A program made the position numbers and the translations under genes. This document shows positions 9,001-10,152 of a stretch of 10,152 nt of DNA, in pieces; the first letter of the stretch is position 1; the number at the start of each line of letters is the position of its first letter. The notes below the pieces were generated by a model. That model saw only the letters and a list, made by a program, of their open reading frames with translations. It searched no databases and was not told the DNA's origin. This DNA is from Phoronis pallida (taxonomy: Eukaryota; Phoronida; Phoronidae): the NCBI GenBank assembly GCA_028565715.1, contig JAOXYC010250566.1:1-10152 (forward strand). Reading direction: 5' to 3'.

Positions 9001-9320
9001 TGATAATGACCGCATGAGTAATGTAAGGGTTATGCTTTAGTGTGACATGAGCTTTAACAATTATTGTTAGCAATTTCAGTCTTTACCATGAAAATTGTGA
9101 AAGAAATGTTTATGGGGGTCAGACAGGGAAATGCAAGGATGTCTTTTTCTCATTGAAATCATTACTTTTTAAAGTTCTTATCTTTGTCAGTTTGATGCAA
9201 AGCTGTTCTGAAGCAAGTCTTTTAGTATCATTATTGTTTGCAGAAAGGAGCCAATTTGGAGGCTGTTGACAATGAGGGTAACACACCTTTAGGACTGTCT
9301 GTACTGCATAAACAAATGAG
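1..9320 (+). CDS. Multi-exon ankyrin-repeat protein gene, central part (17 exons, open at both ends)
   Basis: Seventeen exons join in frame through GT-AG introns into about 776 residues (numbered here from the first complete codon at base 2) with no stop. The product is a nearly continuous array of about 19 ankyrin repeats, a fold that serves as a protein-binding scaffold. Typical repeats are GRIPLHYACLAGRAHIVELLL (residues 26-46 apart from its last residue), TALIHAVMNGHAHIVSYLL, WTPLHAAV and GRTPLHRAAFVG, each followed by helix-2 and G-A-N/D motifs. Repeats 7-13 are divergent. No signal peptide, membrane segment, start or stop codon is seen, so the gene extends beyond both edges. The architecture resembles the ankyrin part of invertebrate tankyrase-like poly(ADP-ribose) polymerases (C. 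elegans PME-5 type). That is recalled family resemblance, not proof, because no PARP or WGR domain lies in the window; a plain ankyrin scaffold protein is the alternative. Confidence 0.93.
70..173. repeat. Imperfect inverted repeat around a poly-A tract (intron 1)
   Basis: The arm at 70-107 (gaatgaag ... ttcgaacttaaaaa) is matched in reverse complement at 137-173 with a few mismatches and one indel. The loop includes an A15 run at 120-134. It looks like a small foldback or MITE remnant; no target-site duplication was identified. Confidence 0.75.
179..214. repeat. Perfect 17-bp hairpin (intron 1)
   Basis: Bases 179-195 and 198-214 are exact reverse complements (stem sequence aagtgaggtgattgaaa on the right) with a 2-base AA centre. 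It lies 6 bp after the inverted repeat at 70-173. The rest of intron 1 (215-433) is AT-rich with nothing recognised. Confidence 0.85.
434..543 (+). CDS. Exon 2, ankyrin repeat 1
   Basis: The acceptor is a pyrimidine tract ending in ttttttcag and the donor is G|gtaaat. The first base completes the Lys codon from exon 1; the rest encodes residues 16-51, beginning GMSENQASAEG. It holds a clean ankyrin repeat: G-R-I-P-L-H-Y-A in the first helix and H-I-V-E-L-L-L in the second. The ATG at 438 could in principle start translation, but it follows a good acceptor, so I treat it as internal. The exon ends with one base of a Gly codon. Confidence 0.92.
799..911 (+). CDS. Exon 3, ankyrin repeat 2 (first half)
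   Basis: The acceptor is tttcttttag and the donor is C|gtaagt, a consensus donor. Two bases complete Gly52, and residues 53-89 follow. The first part (KKTADENTLKKFGVGG) is a linker between repeats. The second part (YSFTPIFLAIENGHI) is the first helix of an ankyrin repeat whose second helix lies in exon 4, so this intron cuts a repeat in the middle. The exon ends in phase 0. Confidence 0.93.
912..1748 (+). other. Intron 3 (837 bp)
   Basis: GT-AG intron. Apart from the SINE at about 1425-1643, I see no recognisable element. The part around 980-1180 is open in one frame but has no domain pattern or splice context. Confidence 0.85.
1425..1643 (-). mobile_element. tRNA-derived SINE, minus strand (intron 3)
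   Basis: Read on the minus strand from 1643, the sequence has a tRNA-like head: A box tggctcagtgg (1623-1633), a D-arm with pairing gctc/gagc, and B box gttcaagcc (1581-1589) at near-normal tRNA spacing. A GC-richer body unlike the surrounding intron follows to about 1425, with no recognised poly-A tail; that 3' limit is approximate. It has the RNA polymerase III promoter of a SINE, but no intact tRNA can be folded. Its family is not identified. Confidence 0.75.
1749..1911 (+). CDS. Exon 4, ankyrin repeats 2 (end) and 3
   Basis: The acceptor is ttatcttttag and the donor is G|gtataa. It encodes residues 90-143. DCVKVLLKYDVDL finishes repeat 2. NKVTPLMYACACQFG, then LSIVKQLVNHGAKVEQ, forms repeat 3, with the T-P-L-M-Y-A core in place of T-P-L-H-L-A. 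It ends with one base of an Asp codon completed in exon 5. Open frame continues briefly past the donor, but that stretch has no ankyrin character. Confidence 0.94.
2189..2397 (+). CDS. Exon 5, ankyrin repeats 4 and 5
   Basis: The acceptor is tatcattcag and the donor is AAG|gtaaat. It encodes residues 144-213 with two full repeats. Repeat 4 has RTALIHAVMNGHAHIVSYLL then LGANPNQAD. Repeat 5 has GNTVMHYAAAYGWYHCMKLL then EAGAKEDEPN. These are among the most canonical repeats in the protein, and the third-position composition is richer in G and C than in the flanking introns. It ends in phase 0. Confidence 0.96.
2398..2776 (+). other. Intron 5 (379 bp), nothing recognised
   Basis: GT-AG intron, AT-rich, with a pyrimidine-rich 3' end. 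No repeat or exon copy was seen. Confidence 0.85.
2777..2876 (+). CDS. Exon 6, ankyrin repeat 6
   Basis: The acceptor is taattattacag and the donor is G|gtaatt. It encodes residues 214-246: ITPVMVAFLKGHYGLVDALL, then ERPGVDINFRDEK, one ankyrin repeat with the usual D-I-N-x-R-D turn. It ends with one base of Gly247, completed by GT at the start of exon 7. The same phase cannot be met by the ghost copy of exon 7 at about 3464. Confidence 0.95.
3005..3192. repeat. 18-bp terminal inverted repeats bounding 188 bp (intron 6)
   Basis: Bases 3005-3022 (tcaatagacaaattgcaa) match the reverse complement of 3175-3192 at 17 of 18 positions. The interval could be a small non-autonomous DNA element. The flanks show no clear target-site duplication. 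Confidence 0.5.
3464..3532 (+). pseudogene. Ghost copy of exon 7 inside intron 6
   Basis: This 69-bp block aligns without gaps to the start of exon 7 (3606-3674) at 61 of 69 bases; the last 27 bases are identical. Five of the seven differing codons are synonymous; the two replacements are Thr to Ile and Leu to Pro near the start. The acceptor is lost: exon 7 has ctag|gt, the copy has gccgt. The similarity breaks off after tatctg, with only a short aacattg match beyond. No nearby AG gives the phase needed to join exon 6. I read it as a degenerate tandem duplicate of the exon, not a used alternative exon. Confidence 0.8.
3604..3725 (+). CDS. Exon 7, divergent ankyrin repeat 7
   Basis: The acceptor is tttcccttcctag and the donor is GCT|gtgagt. 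It encodes residues 247-287. G-M-T-L-L-L-L-S-C replaces the usual G-x-T-P-L-H-x-A, followed by a long second helix (HLLQQVEYLMKKNIDVSIAD) and the start of repeat 8. Its first 69 coding bases have a close second copy 142 bp upstream inside intron 6. It ends in phase 0. Confidence 0.93.
3726..4403 (+). other. Intron 7 (678 bp), nothing recognised
   Basis: GT-AG intron, AT-rich. A long open minus-strand frame here has low-complexity hydrophobic composition without domain motifs, and I do not call it. Confidence 0.8.
4404..4454 (+). CDS. Exon 8, 51-bp mini-exon in ankyrin repeat 8
   Basis: The acceptor is ttactttttacag and the donor is AGG|gtaagt (consensus). It encodes 17 residues, LHYLASNSILKPKRNWR (288-304). 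LHYLAS continues the first helix of a repeat begun at the end of exon 7 (S-N-A|L-H-Y-L-A), which confirms the junction. The length is a multiple of three and the exon is phase 0 at both sides, so skipping it would keep the frame. Confidence 0.9.
4578..4933. mobile_element. Long foldback (MITE-like) element in intron 8
   Basis: The two halves are near reverse complements over their whole length of about 177 bp, meeting at a perfect 26-bp palindrome (4742-4767, centre cttaag). Exact blocks include 4584-4604 with 4907-4927 (21 bp) and 4617-4649 with 4862-4894 (33 bp). Small mismatches are scattered, and a divergent patch lies at 4605-4616. The outer ends are agttaaagatactg and its near complement. 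There is no coding capacity. It fills about two thirds of the 526-bp intron. The target-site duplication is unclear, so the superfamily is not assigned. Confidence 0.85.
4981..5115 (+). CDS. Exon 9, ankyrin repeats 8 (end) and 9 (start)
   Basis: The acceptor is a strong tract, ttttttttcttccag, and the donor is AAT|gtaggt. It encodes 45 residues (305-349). A polar loop, DTNPGNDPDKIKI, is followed by the second helix LKLTELLITKGCDPMSRNSS, then SGDSPLMSALKN, which opens repeat 9. It is symmetric phase 0/0. The loop lengthens repeat 8 well beyond the usual 33 residues. Confidence 0.94.
5116..5534 (+). other. Intron 9 (419 bp), nothing recognised
   Basis: GT-AG intron. AT-rich, with no repeat or conserved motif seen. 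Confidence 0.85.
5535..5684 (+). CDS. Exon 10, ankyrin repeats 9 (end) and 10
   Basis: The acceptor is ataatttgcag and the donor is CAG|gtattt. It encodes 50 residues (350-399), phase 0/0. NNSDLVELLVDKGASVSD completes repeat 9, and DADGKNILHSIAEN with MTNVIEVLVKQ forms most of repeat 10. The N-I-L-H-S-I-A core fits the ankyrin pattern with Ile for Pro. Confidence 0.95.
5685..6169 (+). other. Intron 10 (485 bp)
   Basis: GT-AG intron. A CA/GA-rich middle section (about 5960-6060) contains three AGGTCA hexamers. The rest is unremarkable. Confidence 0.85.
5967..6008 (+). promoter_or_regulatory. Cluster of three AGGTCA half-sites (possible nuclear-receptor site)
   Basis: Exact AGGTCA hexamers occur at 5967-5972, 5991-5996 and 6003-6008, all in the same orientation; the last two are 6 bp apart. 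AGGTCA is the core half-site of many nuclear receptors, but a 6-bp direct-repeat spacing is not a common high-affinity arrangement. The hexamers may instead reflect a local degenerate repeat. Confidence 0.25.
6170..6452 (+). CDS. Exon 11, divergent ankyrin repeats with acidic/basic insert
   Basis: The acceptor is ctaatgttatag and the donor is G|gtaggt. This is the longest exon, with residues 400-493. ENTRNLLIKMAALAD ends repeat 10. DGCTALLRACIMYK opens repeat 11. A charged insert (about residues 430-450, D/E-rich then K-rich) separates it from KFIKQLIDVLKVDVNTVV, which looks like its second helix. A further charged stretch (FKATRPEKESDRYIKY) links to exon 12. It ends with one base of Gly494. 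Confidence 0.93.
6571..6767 (+). CDS. Exon 12, ankyrin repeats 12 and 13 (start)
   Basis: The acceptor is cctctcctag and the donor is CTT|gtaagt (consensus). Two bases complete Gly494, then residues 495-559 follow. KWSAVHLLSSCS is the first helix and RPALEMILSYNPLLDIKN the second helix and loop of repeat 12, separated by a short insert (NEPADITDIRKID). SGLTPLLAALKAKDLPSFQPL opens repeat 13. It ends in phase 0. Confidence 0.95.
7058..7137 (+). CDS. Exon 13, ankyrin repeats 13/14 junction
   Basis: The acceptor is attttcttttcag and the donor is AA|gtaagt (consensus). It encodes residues 560-585, an acidic linker (LKAGSSTETVSDVEDDF) and then HATPLVIAA, the start of repeat 14. Two bases of a Lys codon are completed by the first A of exon 14. 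Reading through the donor would hit TAA at once, so the splice is needed. Confidence 0.92.
7276..7385 (+). CDS. Exon 14, ankyrin repeats 14 (end) and 15 (start)
   Basis: The acceptor is ttattttttgcag and the donor is A|gtaagt. The first base completes Lys586. It encodes residues 587-622. HGASGLPFLTELIKHNANVNTRDD closes repeat 14, and RKNSALFFACME opens repeat 15. It ends with one base, which joined to GG of exon 15 gives Arg623 (A-C-M-E-R-C-L-E-V-V). Confidence 0.95.
7386..7780 (+). other. Intron 14 (395 bp), nothing recognised
   Basis: GT-AG intron, AT-rich, with a weak pyrimidine tract before its acceptor. No element was identified. Confidence 0.85.
7781..7994 (+). CDS. Exon 15, ankyrin repeats 15-17
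   Basis: The acceptor is ctttgaatag and the donor is TC|gtacgt. It encodes residues 624-693. CLEVVQLLVDHNADINAKNN completes repeat 15. QWTPLHAAVRCNYG, then EIEELLIQHGADVMAAQ, is repeat 16. AEGRLPLHIALRS opens repeat 17. This is the most strongly canonical stretch of the array. The acceptor has a weak pyrimidine tract, but the phase and the protein continuity support it. It ends two bases into a Ser codon. Confidence 0.95.
7995..8517 (+). other. Intron 15 (523 bp)
   Basis: GT-AG intron. It contains a tRNA-like 5' half at 8162-8205; otherwise it is AT-rich without recognised structure. Confidence 0.85.
8162..8205 (+). repeat. 5' half of a tRNA or tRNA-derived SINE (truncated)
   Basis: The sequence has an A box, tagctcagttgg (8171-8182), and a D arm (gctc/gagc). 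An anticodon-like stem-loop follows (ctga, 7-base loop, tcag) with GGC in the anticodon position but C in place of the universal T33. No T arm or B box follows, and the sequence turns AT-rich after about 8210. It is therefore not a functional tRNA; a SINE head fragment is the likeliest source. Confidence 0.65.
8518..8689 (+). CDS. Exon 16, ankyrin repeats 17 (end) and 18
   Basis: The acceptor is actttttgtttttag and the donor is GCG|gtaagt (consensus). One base completes Ser694, then residues 695-751 follow. AAEGKQTGDHYDPIELCTTL is an extended loop plus helix closing repeat 17. TADTFGRTPLHRAAFVG, then ASICCMHLLA, is repeat 18 with the full G-R-T-P-L-H-x-A-A motif. It ends in phase 0, and the repeat continues directly as KGANLEAVD in exon 17. 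Confidence 0.96.
8690..9243 (+). other. Intron 16 (554 bp)
   Basis: GT-AG intron. It includes a short GC-rich patch (ccccccggggg near 8863-8873) and a tatac-centred palindrome near 8824, but no element that I can delimit. Confidence 0.8.
9244..9320 (+). CDS. Exon 17, ankyrin repeats 18 (end) and 19 (start)
   Basis: The acceptor is attattgtttgcag and the donor is AG|gtttgt, a weaker donor. It encodes residues 752-776: KGANLEAVDNEGNTPLGLSV, then LHKQM and two bases of the next codon. It finishes repeat 18 and starts repeat 19 (G-N-T-P-L-G-L-S-V). The open frame runs on through the donor into a MITE, which is not coding in origin. The next exon must supply one base and lies beyond the window. 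Confidence 0.92.
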
Positions 9321-10152
9321 GTTTGTGATTGGCTTGATATATTTTGAAATGTTGTTAGCAGTGCCGGATCCAGGATGTTATGAAAGGGGGGGGGGCACAC
9401 TAAACTCGAAAAAATTGACGACCACAAAAAGGTCCTACGGCATAGCTATACTTCGTTTTTTTTCACATTTTTCATATTTCCAAGCCTTGGCGTATGTCCA
9501 GAAGTACGATGAACCATAAAAAATGAGAAATCTGCAATTTATTTTTTTTGATCAGCCTACAAAAGGGGGGAGCGCCGGCTGCGACCTCCCCCACCCCCCA
9601 AAATCCGCCAGTGGTTAAAATGTCGATCGATCACCAGTGTTAGAATGATAATTAATTTTCGCTAAAATAACCATTCTGAAGCTGCAGTGTCAAACAGCTT
9701 TTGAACTTCCAACGCAGTCAAAAGTATTTTAACAAAGTAGACAATTTTGTAAAAATGATTATGGTTTGTAACAATGTAATTGGTATGTTTATTTTGACCA
9801 AAACAAAAAACAGCTGAAGTTAACATTGAATTGTTCTGGGATGCGTACATTTCATTATTCTGCCTCATTGTTTTTGAATCGGCGGTGCATGGCTGTTCTA
9901 TATTTGGGTTGTTGATGCATAAGCTGTATTGGTGGCCATAAAAGTAATAAAAATAAATTGAAGTGAAACTTGCCTATTTAGAACAAAATGTGTTCCTGAA
10001 TGCCATTTAGAGCGTAAAAATAACTAGCGTTTGGCCAACACAAGTTAAACTTTTTAAAATCTGTTATATCTATTTAAGGCAGGGAATAATACAAATTCCG
10101 TGAAATGCATCATTTTTTAATGTTTACATTTTTGAAATAATCATGTCATCAA
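9321..10152 (+). other. Start of intron 17 (continues off window)
   Basis: It begins with gtttgt after exon 17. It contains the hAT-like MITE at 9359-9613; from 9614 to the window end it is AT-rich with no credible exon. A candidate open stretch after gaag at about 9679 lacks a pyrimidine tract and ankyrin character. Confidence 0.75.
9359..9613. mobile_element. hAT-like MITE with G-rich subterminal runs
   Basis: The left end cagtgccggatccagg and the inverted right end cactggcggattttgg form imperfect terminal inverted repeats of the CAGTG/CACTG type seen in non-autonomous hAT elements. Subterminal G runs occur inside both ends: G10 at 9386-9395 on the left, and C-rich sequence ctcccccacccccc near 9586-9599 on the right. 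There is no transposase. The 8 bp flanking each side do not match, so the element is old or its borders are off by a few bases. Confidence 0.6.

Noticed and set aside
8798-9055. Weak inverted similarity between about 8798-8825 and 9030-9055
   Set aside because: Only short blocks (aagct, cacacta) match with gaps; not enough to call an element.
9680-9734. Possible next exon after gaag (CSVKQLLNFQRSQKYFNK, donor gtagac)
   Set aside because: The phase would fit, but the acceptor lacks a pyrimidine tract and the sequence does not continue an ankyrin repeat.

Overview
The window is animal nuclear DNA, most likely from a marine invertebrate. The evidence is a plus-strand gene split into many short exons by AT-rich GT-AG introns, together with tRNA-derived SINE sequence and small inverted-repeat (MITE-like) elements in the introns. 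Nothing prokaryotic is present: there are no long continuous ORFs and no operon structure. The exact phylum cannot be read from the sequence; a mollusc, hemichordate, echinoderm or other lophotrochozoan/deuterostome invertebrate would all fit.

One gene runs through the whole window and is open at both ends. I place 17 exons: 1-45 (5' truncated), 434-543, 799-911, 1749-1911, 2189-2397, 2777-2876, 3604-3725, 4404-4454, 4981-5115, 5535-5684, 6170-6452, 6571-6767, 7058-7137, 7276-7385, 7781-7994, 8518-8689 and 9244-9320. All junctions are GT-AG and all join in phase. The joined exons give about 776 uninterrupted residues, made almost entirely of some 19 ankyrin repeats, several of them divergent or with inserts. 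Start codon, stop codon and any non-ankyrin domain lie outside the window. The style of the array recalls the large ankyrin-containing tankyrase-like poly(ADP-ribose) polymerases of invertebrates (C. elegans PME-5 type). No catalytic domain is visible here, so that assignment is tentative.

The introns hold most of the non-coding interest. Intron 1 has a 38-bp inverted repeat around a poly-A tract, then a perfect 17-bp hairpin. Intron 3 carries a minus-strand tRNA-derived SINE. Intron 6 has a degenerate second copy of the exon 7 coding sequence (a ghost exon) and an 18-bp inverted-repeat pair. Intron 8 is mostly one long foldback element of about 356 bp. Intron 10 has three AGGTCA half-sites in 42 bp. 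Intron 15 holds the 5' half of a tRNA or SINE. The sequence after exon 17 carries a hAT-like MITE with a G10 run.

The remaining long introns (5, 7, 9, 14, 16 and the end of the window) show nothing I can identify. No RNA gene that looks functional, no CRISPR array and no promoter were found.
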